A stretch of DNA of 64,000 nt, taken from contig NC_090168.1 in NCBI RefSeq assembly GCF_017916325.1, positions 1,259,143-1,323,142 on the forward strand, written 5' to 3'. Of the stretch, positions 53,155-62,632 are shown one piece after another (positions within the stretch are counted from its first letter, which is position 1; each line of letters starts with the position of its first letter). A program made the position numbers and the translations under genes. The stretch comes from Leishmania martiniquensis (Eukaryota > Euglenozoa > Kinetoplastea > Trypanosomatida > Trypanosomatidae). Below the pieces are notes generated by a model. The model had not been told where the DNA came from. It saw nothing but the letters and a program-made list of their open reading frames with translations, and did not search any database.

Positions 53155-55629
53155 ATGACCGCAGAGGCGGCCCATGCGCTCTGCATCGTGCTGCACGAGC
53201 CACAGGCGGAGAAACCGTTTGCGGAGTGGGTGGCAGCCAACGCGGTTCGTCAGGGTTTGAAAGATGACATTGACGAAGTGGTTACAGCTGCCATCCCGCA
53301 GTCACCCGTGGATGATGGTGGCGCCACCAGTGCAGACGCGTCGTCGCCGTCGCCGACACAGCACATCCCCATGACGCTGGTAGAGAAGACGCTGACAGCG
53401 CAACAGAGTGTGAGTAACCGGCCTCACGCTAGTGGGGCGGTGCAGCAGCAGCCGCTGCTCCTATGTCTCGTTGTCATAGTGTTTTGGGATGGCCAAACCG
53501 AGTCGAGCAAAACCGCTCTGGCGCAGCTGAAGCAGCTGGGCGACAAGAAATGGGTTGCTTCCCACGCCCCGCTATGGGGCGAGCACGTGGAAGTGCTTGT
53601 CCAGGCCCTGAACGCGAAGCGTGGCACATCAAGCATCATGAGCAATAAGGTCGCACTCGTCGCCAGCTTGCGCAAGAAGCTGCAGGCTTCTGACATGGCG
53701 GCGAAAGGTTGGTGGCGAGAGGGTGCACTAAATCGGGCAAGACGGAGTGCTGATCCAGACGCCAGTACCGCGACCTTGTTACCGACCTCGCCTTCACCGT
53801 CGCCAAAGGGCAGTAGTGACCGCACATCCTCCGCTGCGGCAGCAGCGACCACACCTTTGCTGGGAGAGACAGACCTCTCCGTCGATGCCATCCGCCGCGC
53901 CGTCGACAACGGCCAAGGCGAGGCTTTTTTCCTCTTGAGCGACCGAGACCAGAGTGGGCTGGCGAGCAAAGTGGAGATGCTGAGGCAGAACTGCGAAGTG
54001 GCCAAGGTGGGGTGTGCGCCGGTGATGTTGGAGCCGCGAGAGCTGCCTCTGGTGCCCGGGGGGACAGGCGCATCAGGTGCGTCGACATCTGCCACCTCCT
54101 CCTCGTCACCGGCCGCGACCATGGTGGCGCATGAATTCTTGCTTCGGCGACGATGCCCTCCCGCTGTGCTATTCGAGTTTCGTGTGGCCATGTGCGGCAA
54201 CGTGGACAGTGGCAAAAGTACTCTGACCTCAGTGCTCACCCGGGGCTGCTGCGATGATGGCCGCGGGCTGGCGCGCGCCTTTGTTTTCCGGCATAAGCAG
54301 GAGGTCATGACCGGTCGCACATCCAGTGTCAGCGAGAATCACCTCGGCTTTTCGGCGGAGGGTGGGGTGGTGAATTACGCGCTGTTGCAACCGCACCGCA
54401 GCGAAGAGGAGCTGCGACCTCTTGCGCCAGCCGAGGTGGCTGCACACCTCGCGACCTCATCCGCGGGAGGGGTGCCGGGCGGCAGTGGGGTTCACATGAC
54501 GCGTCAGTATACCGCAAAGGAGCTTGCCACGCACAGCTCCAAAGTCGTTACGTTGTATGACTTGGCTGGACATGAGCGATACCTGAAGACGACGGTGCTG
54601 GGCATGACGCGCAACATGCCAGACTACGCGTGCATTGTCATCAGCGCCAACAACGGAATTCAGCGCATGACCAAGGAACACCTTGCGCTCTGCCTGGCAC
54701 TGAAGCTGCCCTTCTTTATTGTCGTGACGCGCATCGATGCGACGCCGCCCAACGTCCACGATGAGACGTTGTCCAACATTCACAAGCTGCTAAAGATTCC
54801 CACAGTGCGTAAGCTGCCATACCCCATTCGGCGACACGACGAAGTGATTCTCGCAGCCAAGAATCTGCGCCACGACCGCATTGCCCCAATCTTCGAAGTC
54901 AGCAACGTTACCGGCGCCGGTATCCTGCAGGTGTTGCAGTTTCTCAACCTGTTGCCCACTCGCAAGGACTGGCGGCAGGCGCGTATAATGCCAAAGGAGA
55001 TGATCATTGACAGCACGTTTTTCGTCACTGGGGTCGGCACTGTCGTGGGCGGTATCGTCACACAGGGCGTCTTTCGCGTGAACGACACGGTACTTCTTGG
55101 GCCAGACGGCTTTGGCAACTTCCGCCCTGTGACCATCAAGTCCATCCACGTCAAAGGTGTTGACTCCAGCGCAGCCGAAGCCGGCAAAGACGCAGCGCTG
55201 TGCCTTAAGAAGGAAAAACGTAGCGCCATTCGCAAGGGAAATGTCCTACTCGATGCCGCGCTCTCGCCCAAGTCGTTCTGGCAGTTCGAGGCCGAAATTG
55301 TTATCCTCTACCACTCCACTACGATCACGGCAAACTACGAACCAGTCATTCACTCGACAACCGTGCGGCAGTCGGCGCGCATCACCTATGTGGCGCAGGA
55401 GGTGTTGCGCACCGGCGACCGCTCCCTCGCGCGCTTCCACTTCCTCTACCGTCCCGAGTACATGAAAGCGGGCCAGCGGGTGATCTTCCGAGAAGGACGC
55501 ACGAAAGGAATCGGGACGGTGACGACTGTGATAACTGATCCGGATGAGCGCATACTGGCCAAGAACAAAGTGCGCAAAACGTTGCAGGAGAAGCTGCATG
55601 CACCAGGCGGGCCTAAACGAGCAGCGTGA
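53155..55629 (+). CDS. GTPBP1/GTPBP2-family translational GTPase
   Basis: 824 residues, related to EF-1A/Hbs1 and closest to GTPBP1/2, cytosolic GTPases linked to ribosome rescue and mRNA decay in animals. The N-terminal 335 residues are family-specific and interrupted by Ala/Ser/Pro linkers. The G domain shows G1 GNVDSGKS at 348-355, the family segment RTSSVSENHLGF near 385, G3 DLAGHE at 469-474 with His473, and G4 TRID at 525-528. G4 differs from consensus NKxD: the Asp is kept, while Asn and Lys are replaced by Thr and Arg, a deviation related to the TKID I recall in animal members. Beta-barrel domains II and III follow, including a VDSSAAEAGKDAALCLK segment. The first ATG is used; a TG microsatellite lies just upstream. 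Confidence 0.9.
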   Translation: MTAEAAHALCIVLHEPQAEKPFAEWVAANAVRQGLKDDIDEVVTAAIPQSPVDDGGATSADASSPSPTQHIPMTLVEKTLTAQQSVSNRPHASGAVQQQPLLLCLVVIVFWDGQTESSKTALAQLKQLGDKKWVASHAPLWGEHVEVLVQALNAKRGTSSIMSNKVALVASLRKKLQASDMAAKGWWREGALNRARRSADPDASTATLLPTSPSPSPKGSSDRTSSAAAAATTPLLGETDLSVDAIRRAVDNGQGEAFFLLSDRDQSGLASKVEMLRQNCEVAKVGCAPVMLEPRELPLVPGGTGASGASTSATSSSSPAATMVAHEFLLRRRCPPAVLFEFRVAMCGNVDSGKSTLTSVLTRGCCDDGRGLARAFVFRHKQEVMTGRTSSVSENHLGFSAEGGVVNYALLQPHRSEEELRPLAPAEVAAHLATSSAGGVPGGSGVHMTRQYTAKELATHSSKVVTLYDLAGHERYLKTTVLGMTRNMPDYACIVISANNGIQRMTKEHLALCLALKLPFFIVVTRIDATPPNVHDETLSNIHKLLKIPTVRKLPYPIRRHDEVILAAKNLRHDRIAPIFEVSNVTGAGILQVLQFLNLLPTRKDWRQARIMPKEMIIDSTFFVTGVGTVVGGIVTQGVFRVNDTVLLGPDGFGNFRPVTIKSIHVKGVDSSAAEAGKDAALCLKKEKRSAIRKGNVLLDAALSPKSFWQFEAEIVILYHSTTITANYEPVIHSTTVRQSARITYVAQEVLRTGDRSLARFHFLYRPEYMKAGQRVIFREGRTKGIGTVTTVITDPDERILAKNKVRKTLQEKLHAPGGPKRAA

Positions 55630-55989
55630 CCCAAGGAAAGAGCGCGCATGGCCATGGACGAGGAACTCTCCAGCATGGCCAACCAGGAAGTCAGCGCTTC
55701 GCGCGTCAATGCTCGCTACGCCTCCACGCCATCTTCACCATTTTCGAAGGAAATTGCCCATACGCATACCCGCGTGCCTTTCTATGCGTTTAGGCCAACA
55801 GAAGACCGCGTTTCCTGTCAATATTTGCAGTGGAATGGATTTCTGCCCTCAGCGCATCCGCTTCGGACAAGACGCGGGCTCGCCTTCTCTCCGCTACCCA
55901 CCTCCCACACGGCCATCGCACGAGGCCAGGCAGTCGTAGGCACCCTCTACTGCCTTGCACACACTCCGTCATCGGAGCAGGGCCTCTAC

Positions 55990-57310
55990 CGCATACCTTC
56001 ACCGTCCATGCTCGGCCGGTGACCCCCTGGTGCACCGACCACGGTGGCACTGGCCTCTCCCCTGTAGGCAGCGAGGGCCCGCTGAGATGCGCTCGCTTCA
56101 TGCTGGCGCTCCCCCATCGTGTGGATGGCACAGACGTCATAGCGGTCCCTGGCCGATCCGGCGCAACGCCATCCGCGACCTGACCACCGGCATCCGTGGT
56201 GACGGGTGTCGCTGGCCTTCCCACGCTCGATGCACTCGACCCTGTCACCACCAGAGCTGGTGCGTCGGTGTCTTGGGTAGAAGCGGGTGGCCAGTGCCTT
56301 TACGATTCAGATTTTTTCCACCAGATTCCGTAATATCAAGCCTGGATGCACACTGGCACTTGAGGTTCTCACACCCTTTTAGAGCTCTATGCGTGCCCCT
56401 TCCCATCACGTGCAAACACTGGAGAGCACCGCCACCGCTTACGAGCCTCTGCCGTACCACGGCTCAGATGGCGCCGTCTAGGGCCAGCCGTCTGCTGTCG
56501 AGCTGGGCCATCGGCGTAGCGTCCCCCTTTCCCCACCCTCGTGCTCCTTCTGCAGACGCGTGCGGCGCCGGGGTGCACTCGGAGGGGCTGCGCGCCTTGA
56601 CCCTGGCAGCGGCGCCTGTGGCGCGACTGCCTGGCTGGGCTGCCCGCAGGTGCCGCGACAGGGGGGTGGCCTTGTCTAGTGGAGAGAGAGGAGGAGAGAG
56701 AGGGGGGGTGCAGCGATGATGATCTGTAAGGGGCGGAGGCCCGCACCGCGCTAGTGAGCCTCGCGTAGTCGCACCGCGCACTGTCGGGCCGCGTCGTGAA
56801 ACAGTGTCTGCCTCGACCGCTGGGCGCACGCGCGTCATGTGGACGCATGTAGGGCGCCGCCATAGCGGAGGCAGGCGGGGCGGGAGTCGGGGCACCGTCG
56901 TGGCAGCGCAGCATTGGGCTGCACGCTGCCTGCACCTCATGCCGCCACTGGAAGCCCACCTGCCTTGGTAGGCAGCAGAAGAATGTCATATATGCCAGTG
57001 TTGGGACCTGTGTGGAAGACGCGGAGTTCCTGGCGCAGCAGTGCCAGTGAAGGAAATGCAGAATACCTTTTCCGTGATCTACTCTATGTTTGTATGCGTG
57101 CGGTGCCTCAATGGTGCATCAATATTGGAAGTGAGGCGGCATGTATGTTGGCTGCACATGTGTGGGCGTTCGTGACCCCTTCCCCCAAACTGTGGCGCTT
57201 TCGCGTTGTGCCGTGATGAAGGGGTGGGGCCCAGTGGTTTTCAGTGCAGGCGCGCAAGATCGCGGGAGAGGAGCACCAGCAGCAGCAGGGTGAAGAAAAA
57301 ACTGATACTC
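55990..57310 (+). mobile_element. Possible degenerate SIDER/ingi-type retroposon
   Basis: A GC-rich block in the 3' spacer, unlike other spacers here. Near 56032-56085 the sequence runs CACCGACCACGGTGGCACTGG, broadly like the conserved 5' signature of trypanosomatid ingi/L1Tc elements, which pairs a CCGGCCAC-type arm with GTGGTGCC. The block ends near an A-run (57295-57301), as expected for an element with an A-rich tail. SIDERs are common in Leishmania 3' UTRs and can destabilise mRNA. Frames in it (up to about 250 codons on +, 200 on -) look like spurious translations. Boundaries, orientation and identity are uncertain; the signature is compared from memory. Confidence 0.4.
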
Positions 57311-57601
57311 CTCTTTTCTCACCTATATCCGACAGCGATGCACTCTAACGACGGTGTCTCAGAGTGCGGCTGCAGCTGCCGGTACCCTCTCTCCTCCCCG
57401 CCTCTCCTTCGCTGGCTGCGTGCCTGTTGGCGTGTGCATTTGAGTGCCCATGCAACCTCTTTGCGAATACCAGAAAACGAAGACTACCTGCTCTCCCGCT
57501 CTTCCCCCTGACCTACCTGTCTCGTATACGCTTACCGGCTCGTTTTCCCATCACCCGGCACGCTCCTCTCCCCACCGAACTCCCCCCCGAGAGCACGACA
57601 T

Positions 57602-57637
57602 CCTCTCCACCTCTCTCTTCCTCTCCTTAAACATCAG
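57602..57637 (+). promoter_or_regulatory. Candidate trans-splice acceptor for the subunit g candidate
   Basis: A C/T tract (57602-57628) is followed by the first AG at 57636-57637, only 11 nt before the ATG. Other AGs lie upstream near 57592, so a longer 5' UTR is possible. Confidence 0.3.
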
Positions 57638-57648
57638 TTCTGCCTATC

Positions 57649-58107
57649 ATGTCCTCTTCCGCTCAGGCTGCCGTGGTCAAGAAGTCGGCAAGCACGCTGC
57701 AGCGTCTCGTGGTGGAGCCTCTAATGAGCACGGCCCTCAAGATCGAGGGCCACTCGGCGAGGAAGATGAAGTGCATTGAGCCTTCCATGGCCGAGTGGAT
57801 AAAGGCGCAGGAGGCTACGGGTGCCGACGCTGCCACCATCAGCCGTCAGCGCTTTCTGCGCGAGCAGCGTCAGCTCGTGAGCTACCGCGTTGTCCGCTTC
57901 TTTGAGGAGTGCCGCTACATCGCCTCCGGGCAGTACTACAAGAACTACAACATGGGCTGCTTCTTGCAGGACTTCCGCTTTGCCACGCAGGCTCTCTTCA
58001 TCTTTCTCATGGCCGTGATGGTCGGGCGTCGCTCTGTGTATCCGCCCATCTCACCCGAAAGCCCACTGGCCATTGCCCTGGACCACAAGGTGAACCCGAA
58101 CTACTAA
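57649..58107 (+). CDS. Small mitochondrial membrane protein, ATP synthase subunit g candidate
   Basis: 152 residues, ATG start with a close upstream Y-tract. The N-terminus has Lys/Arg and few acids, then a helical, charged middle. There is one membrane segment at about residues 111-126 (FATQALFIFLMAVMV) followed by GRRS and a Pro-rich tail. This single-span layout fits the small membrane subunits e/g of the mitochondrial F1Fo ATP synthase, which support dimerisation and cristae shape. In T. brucei, as I recall, the gene next to the TFIIS2 pair is annotated as subunit g, matching the position here. Sequence alone would not identify it, since kinetoplastid Fo subunits are very divergent. Another inner-membrane complex subunit remains possible. 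Confidence 0.55.
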   Translation: MSSSAQAAVVKKSASTLQRLVVEPLMSTALKIEGHSARKMKCIEPSMAEWIKAQEATGADAATISRQRFLREQRQLVSYRVVRFFEECRYIASGQYYKNYNMGCFLQDFRFATQALFIFLMAVMVGRRSVYPPISPESPLAIALDHKVNPNY

Positions 58108-59524
58108 GCCGGGGCATTACCATCTGCAAACCTTGTCTCCTTGCCTGGCTGCTTGTCGAGATCCCCTCCCTCTCTTCCACTCCTAGGCAGGCATGTTGCC
58201 GCGGAAGAGGGGAGGTGGCACTGGTCTTCTTCTCGGGCTGGTTCAGGCAGTCAGCGTGAAGGGCGCTCCCAGCCGCGCCATGAGGGGAGTCTGAGAGCAG
58301 CACCTTAGGGAATTCTTCGCTTGTGTTTGTATATGCGCTGGCGCCTCTGTGCATGTGTGCGTGGAGAGAGATTAGTAGGGAAAATCAGGAAAAAGGCGAA
58401 GACCACGCTGGCTGGTGTACATTGTGGCAGGCAGGTGCGCCTGCTTCTGTGCCTGTCAGCTTCGCTGCATGGCACGCCTGCCGTGCAGCCACGCGCTTGC
58501 ACGCGCTCTTGTCTGAGTGCGTGTAGGTGATTGCGGTCTGTGTCTGTGAATCGGTGTAACGGAATACAAATCAGCGAATTAAGGAATCACAAAAGGGGAA
58601 AAGAAGCCAAAACCAAAAGAATGACGAGAGCGGTGTGAAGAGTCTGGGGGAAGGGGGTGGGGAACGGCTCTGCATCGCGGATGGCGCCACGGCTGGAGTG
58701 ACATCGGCATCCTTCTAGGAAAGTGTTTGCCGACACACGTGTGTATGCGCATCCTTTCTTTCTTGTTGCTACCGCGCAGAGCATTGAGCGAGGGAAAAAA
58801 CGGAAAAATGTGCGCGGAGGGGGCCAGAGCGACCGGTGCGCCTCTTTCGTTAGATCCATTTTCTTGTATTTGTGCATCATGTTTGGTGTGGCGAATTTCT
58901 TCCTCCCCACGTCCCTTCCCACCGTACGCACTGCACGACTAAGCGCGCCGGACTTCGGAGGATGCCTGCAACTCCACCGGTGTCAGCATGGAAGCCTACC
59001 TCCCTGCAGTGAAGCGGCTTCGATCCAATTTAGTCACCACTAAGAGCATTTCTTTTGCTTTATCCCGTTCCTTCTCCGCTCCGGCGACTATATCCTTACC
59101 CCGAATCACATGCACACACTACCGCGCGCGCAATGCGGCTCGCTGTGGATCCATGCGGCCTCGCTTGCATGGACTGGCGCTGCGCTCTTTCACTTCCCGC
59201 TCTATCTGGCGCGTGCGCGAGCTGCGGCGACGCGTTGCATCCCCGTCATTTAGAAGTCCTTACTGCCGCCCGCGCCCCTCCCTTCCCTCTCTGGGGCGAA
59301 CCTGAGAGCCCCTGTGTTGGTCCTGCGCAAGCACAAGCGACTTTCGGCTCCGCGGCAATAGACATACACACGCGCGCAAGCGCAGAGACGTAACTGGTGG
59401 AGTCTACGTCAGGTCTCGAACCGCACAGCACTACTCTTTCGGCCTCCCCCGCTGTCTCCCGTTTCGTTTACCTAGTGTGTCTGTGCCTGTGTGTCTGCTT
59501 CTCGGGCGCCTGCCTTAGCTCACC
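58108..59524. other. Spacer between the subunit g candidate and the first TFIIS gene
   Basis: About 1.4 kb with no convincing gene. It is mixed sequence with T/G-rich and A-rich parts around 58320-58620 and C/T-rich parts near 59070 and 59250-59300. A 105-codon frame at 58988 is Arg/Ser-rich and unsupported. Confidence 0.55.
59440..59475 (+). promoter_or_regulatory. Candidate trans-splice acceptor for the first TFIIS gene
   Basis: A C/T tract ends in TTTACCTAG, with the AG at 59474-59475, 49 nt before the ATG. A further AG lies at 59517-59518. Confidence 0.4.
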
Positions 59525-60949
59525 ATGTCGACCTACATTCCGGGTGATCGCGTGTGGGTGTACATAGAAGGGGATGGCTGGTGGCCGGCACGCGTACTCA
59601 GCGACGAGGAAGTAGGCACTCGCACCCCTGGCTTGGACCTGGCCGTTCAGTTCTACGCTGGTGTGGAGCAGCCGGCAACGCTATACGAGCTGAACAGCCA
59701 CACCGATACCGCGAACATCTGCTTCTTCGAAACATCATCGGAGAAGGCAGTCACAGTCAACCCTGAGCTGGAGGCATCCATCCGCAGCGCCGCTGCTGAC
59801 GCGGAAGCGAACCCACTCAAGTCAGAGCCTGCCATAGTGGGCGGCGCCAGGGTGGCCCCCGGTGGCTCCAGTACGGCTGCCAGCGCGGGTGCGGCAGCCG
59901 TGAACCGCGCGGCGGCAAAGCGAGCTCGCGACATGGGTGACGATGACATGGTTGCCTATGGTGGTGGGGCCGCTGGCACGCGCTCTGTTTCCGGCTACCA
60001 CCACCTGCGCAGCGACGAACTTCACGAGATTTCGAGGACGATTTCGTCAGCTGTGGCGGCGCAAGACGTGACGACGGTGCGCGCGGCACTCTGTCAGCTA
60101 GACGGGGTGGATGTCTACCTGGCGGAGCTGGAGGACACAAAGATTGGTGTTGCAGTTGGGTCAGTGCTGACTGGGTCAGCACTGAAGCCGCTGTGGCCCC
60201 TTGCCCGCGCCATGATCTCCTTCTGGGCGCGCCACCTGCCCGCTGAGACCCTCGCAGCCATCCGCAGCGTTCAGCAGCGCCAGCTGCCTGCGCCGTCCAC
60301 TAGTACGGCGGCGGCAGCGGTAGCGACGGAGCCGGCAAGTTCACTTAGCAAACAGCCGCCGGCGTCTTCATTTGCTCCCACTGAAAGCGCCTTTGGGAGC
60401 AGCGTGTCTCTATCGGCGGCAACAGCAGCAGCTGGAGCAGGAGCGGCGGCCGGCGCAGACTCTGGCGATGTGGCGCCACAGCAGCGCAAGACATTTTACG
60501 ATAACATCTATCAGCTCCTTGATAGCCCCCTGAGCACGACGCGTTACGATGAAACCGTCATTGAAGGAGTGGCCCGAAGATTGGCCGCTGAAATCACCGA
60601 CCGCGATGAGCGTCAGATGCTGCTGCTTCGGCTGCGCGAGGAGGAACTCGCCTTTGTTCGCGATAACCTTCTCTCTGGTGAGTGGACACCGAAAAAGTAC
60701 TTGGATCAGCCGAACGAGGTGTTCACCACCAAGAGCGAGAAGGCTCGGCAGGAGCAGCGCATCCAGGAGAAGATGAGGGCCATCGAGGCCGCCGAGAAGG
60801 CCGGGCTCAACATCACCTCCCTCTTCAAATGTGGTCGCTGCGGCAAGCGCAACTGCACCTTCTACGAGCAGCAGACGCGCAGCGCGGACGAGCCGACGAC
60901 CAAGTACGTTACCTGTCTGGATTGCAAGAATACCTGGACGCAGGAGTAG
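59525..60949 (+). CDS. PWWP-TFIIS transcription elongation factor (TFIIS2-type), complete copy
   Basis: 474 residues, ATG start. TFIIS rescues backtracked RNA polymerase II by stimulating transcript cleavage. Domains: an N-terminal PWWP module (about 1-85, with WVYIEGDGWWPARVL), a disordered linker with a KRAR basic patch, the TFIIS N-terminal LW domain (about 160-245, ending ARAMISFWARHLP), a second disordered linker, the polymerase-binding domain II (about 320-420, with DRDERQMLLLRL), and a C-terminal zinc ribbon with Cys436, Cys439, Cys464 and Cys467. The catalytic acidic pair is Asp455-Glu456 in RSADEPTT, so the cleavage function should be intact. The PWWP fusion, probably reading methylated histone tails, is a kinetoplastid feature. 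A paralogue follows directly downstream. Confidence 0.94.
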   Translation: MSTYIPGDRVWVYIEGDGWWPARVLSDEEVGTRTPGLDLAVQFYAGVEQPATLYELNSHTDTANICFFETSSEKAVTVNPELEASIRSAAADAEANPLKSEPAIVGGARVAPGGSSTAASAGAAAVNRAAAKRARDMGDDDMVAYGGGAAGTRSVSGYHHLRSDELHEISRTISSAVAAQDVTTVRAALCQLDGVDVYLAELEDTKIGVAVGSVLTGSALKPLWPLARAMISFWARHLPAETLAAIRSVQQRQLPAPSTSTAAAAVATEPASSLSKQPPASSFAPTESAFGSSVSLSAATAAAGAGAAAGADSGDVAPQQRKTFYDNIYQLLDSPLSTTRYDETVIEGVARRLAAEITDRDERQMLLLRLREEELAFVRDNLLSGEWTPKKYLDQPNEVFTTKSEKARQEQRIQEKMRAIEAAEKAGLNITSLFKCGRCGKRNCTFYEQQTRSADEPTTKYVTCLDCKNTWTQE

Positions 60950-61197
60950 ACACCCGTTCCCGACGCAGAAGCGCATGCAGCTGAGGGGAGGAGGGTGAGG
61001 GGTACTCTGCCGTTCCGCGCCTCTCATCCTCCTTCTCCTCTCGGTCCGGCTTGCTCATCCTCACATACTCTCCTCCACACACGCACACGCACACGCACAC
61101 TTTCTCCCTCGTTCGCTTCTTGTCCATCTTTGCCTGTGAAGAACAGAGAAGCGAAAAGGGTGGAAGAAGGCCACCATCCAGTGGAGGAAGAGGAGGA

Positions 61198-61213
61198 GGG
61201 GCGGGCGGGCGGG
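61198..61213 (+). other. Compact G-quadruplex motif
   Basis: Runs GGGG, GGG, GGG and GGG are separated by single C loops, giving a very compact canonical G4 in the probable 3' UTR of the first TFIIS gene. Confidence 0.6.
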
Positions 61214-62587
61214 CGATACAAGCAGAGACACGGGGGCACGTCTGTCATCCTCTCTCTCTTCGTAGCGTATTCGCCATAATTGCACGCTCTTCATGCGATT
61301 AAGGCGCTATAGGAGCTGCTTAGGTGGCGGCACCTGTTCTAACTTCAGCGTGAGTGGGCGTGGCGTCAAACATAAAAACGGCGCGCAGGCTTCCTGTAGA
61401 GAGAAAGTCCGCATTGGGTGCGGAGTACGGCGTCGATCATTTCTCGTTCCTCCCCTCGTTACGGCGGTAAGTAGAAGAGGGGAGGTGGAGGGGGTTGTGT
61501 CAGGCTGCGTAAAAGTTGTGGTTGTTTAGCGGTGTCTTGCGTTCCTTAACGGCTAACGTTCACGGACCTTTTGATGTGCGACGGATGCCGGGGAGGGAGG
61601 GAGTGTGGAGGATGCGAAGGAAAGGAACGAGAGAGAGGGAGGGGGAAGAGAGGGTCTGTGTCTGTGCCGTTCTGTGTGTGTGTGAGTGTGAGTCGCCGCT
61701 GATAATGTCATTTTTTTTCTCGTATGCCTGCGTGTCGTCAATGAAGGTGAATGTTTGATTCTGCAGCCACCGGACACAAGTGGGCACACTCGCTAAACAC
61801 AGACAAGGGTGCGCACATCTATATATATACACACATATATATGCACTCGTAGCAGCTGAGCAAGGAGGGCTTATTTGGTCATGTGAGTCATTGGGACCTC
61901 TATGTGTGTGTATCGGTATGTGTGCAGAATATGCCCTCGGTTTACTAGATAAAAGGTGCCTGTTCCTTTCCTGTCCTCCATTCCCAACCCACACATGCAT
62001 ACACACACGCTCTCTCTCGTTACCCTCTCCAGAGCACTCTTGCGCGCGCACGCACACGGAGAAAGACACATACCAACTTACGGTGTCTCCTGCCTCGAGG
62101 ACTGCACCGTGAATCCTCCCCGTGTGATTTCGTCGGATTCTGTCGATATGTCTGCGTGTGTATGCACCGAATGCCACAAATGTGATGCGAAGGTGACTTC
62201 TGTGCGCTAGCTCGTCTATGTTTGCTTTCCATTGTAATCTGCCTCCTGTCCCGCCCTCTGCCTTTCCCTCCCCTCTATACGCCCCGACAGAGTCTTCGGT
62301 GAACGCACGTACACACACACACACACACAGGCAAACACGCCAGCACCTGTAGCAGCACCAAGCAGGTGGGGGAGGGGGAGAAAGAAAAGGCTTGCTGTCC
62401 CAAGAAACGAGAGGCAACGCTGAAGAGGTGCGACTCCGTATGATATCCGCCTCATTTTAATTTTCGTGTGCGTTTGTGATATCGCGTGTGTGCGTGCAGG
62501 TGTGCGTGTGTATATGTGTGTACACAGCGCCCATCTGCATCGCGAAAGCAGCCGAGCGCAACAAAGAGGAGGAATCCGCACATTAGC

Positions 62588-62612
62588 GTCCTCTCTCTCT
62601 CTCGTCTTGAAG
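62588..62612 (+). promoter_or_regulatory. Candidate trans-splice acceptor for the second TFIIS gene
   Basis: The CT-repeat tract from 62588 is followed by AG at 62611-62612, 20 nt before the ATG. The 5' UTR would be short. Confidence 0.4.
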
Positions 62613-62632
62613 ACGGCCTTCGCGCGTGGACA

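Larger units (their letters stand above)
55630..57648. other. Spacer between the GTPBP gene and the subunit g candidate
   Basis: About 2 kb with no credible gene. Most of it (about 55.9-57.3 kb) is GC-rich and lacks Y-tracts, and is annotated separately as a possible retroposon remnant. The last 300 bp return to C/T-rich sequence and hold the splice region of the next gene. Confidence 0.55.
60950..62632. other. Spacer between the two PWWP-TFIIS genes
   Basis: About 1.7 kb with no credible gene. It contains a G-quadruplex motif (61198-61213), a purine-rich stretch near 61585-61660, an AT-rich TATATA/CACA region near 61818-61842, CA and TG microsatellites (62310-62330, 62465-62520), and a CT-repeat just before the next gene. 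Confidence 0.6.

Noticed and set aside
56387..56989. 200-codon minus-strand frame in the retroposon-like block
   Set aside because: Pro/Arg/Ser-rich spurious frame; no reverse-transcriptase or other element protein is visible.
58988..59305. 105-codon + strand frame upstream of the first TFIIS gene
   Set aside because: Arg/Ser-rich, no domain, and likely part of the spacer; kept out for lack of evidence.
59405..59425. TCTCGAACC, resembling a minus-strand tRNA B box
   Set aside because: The T-stem does not pair and no cloverleaf can be drawn.
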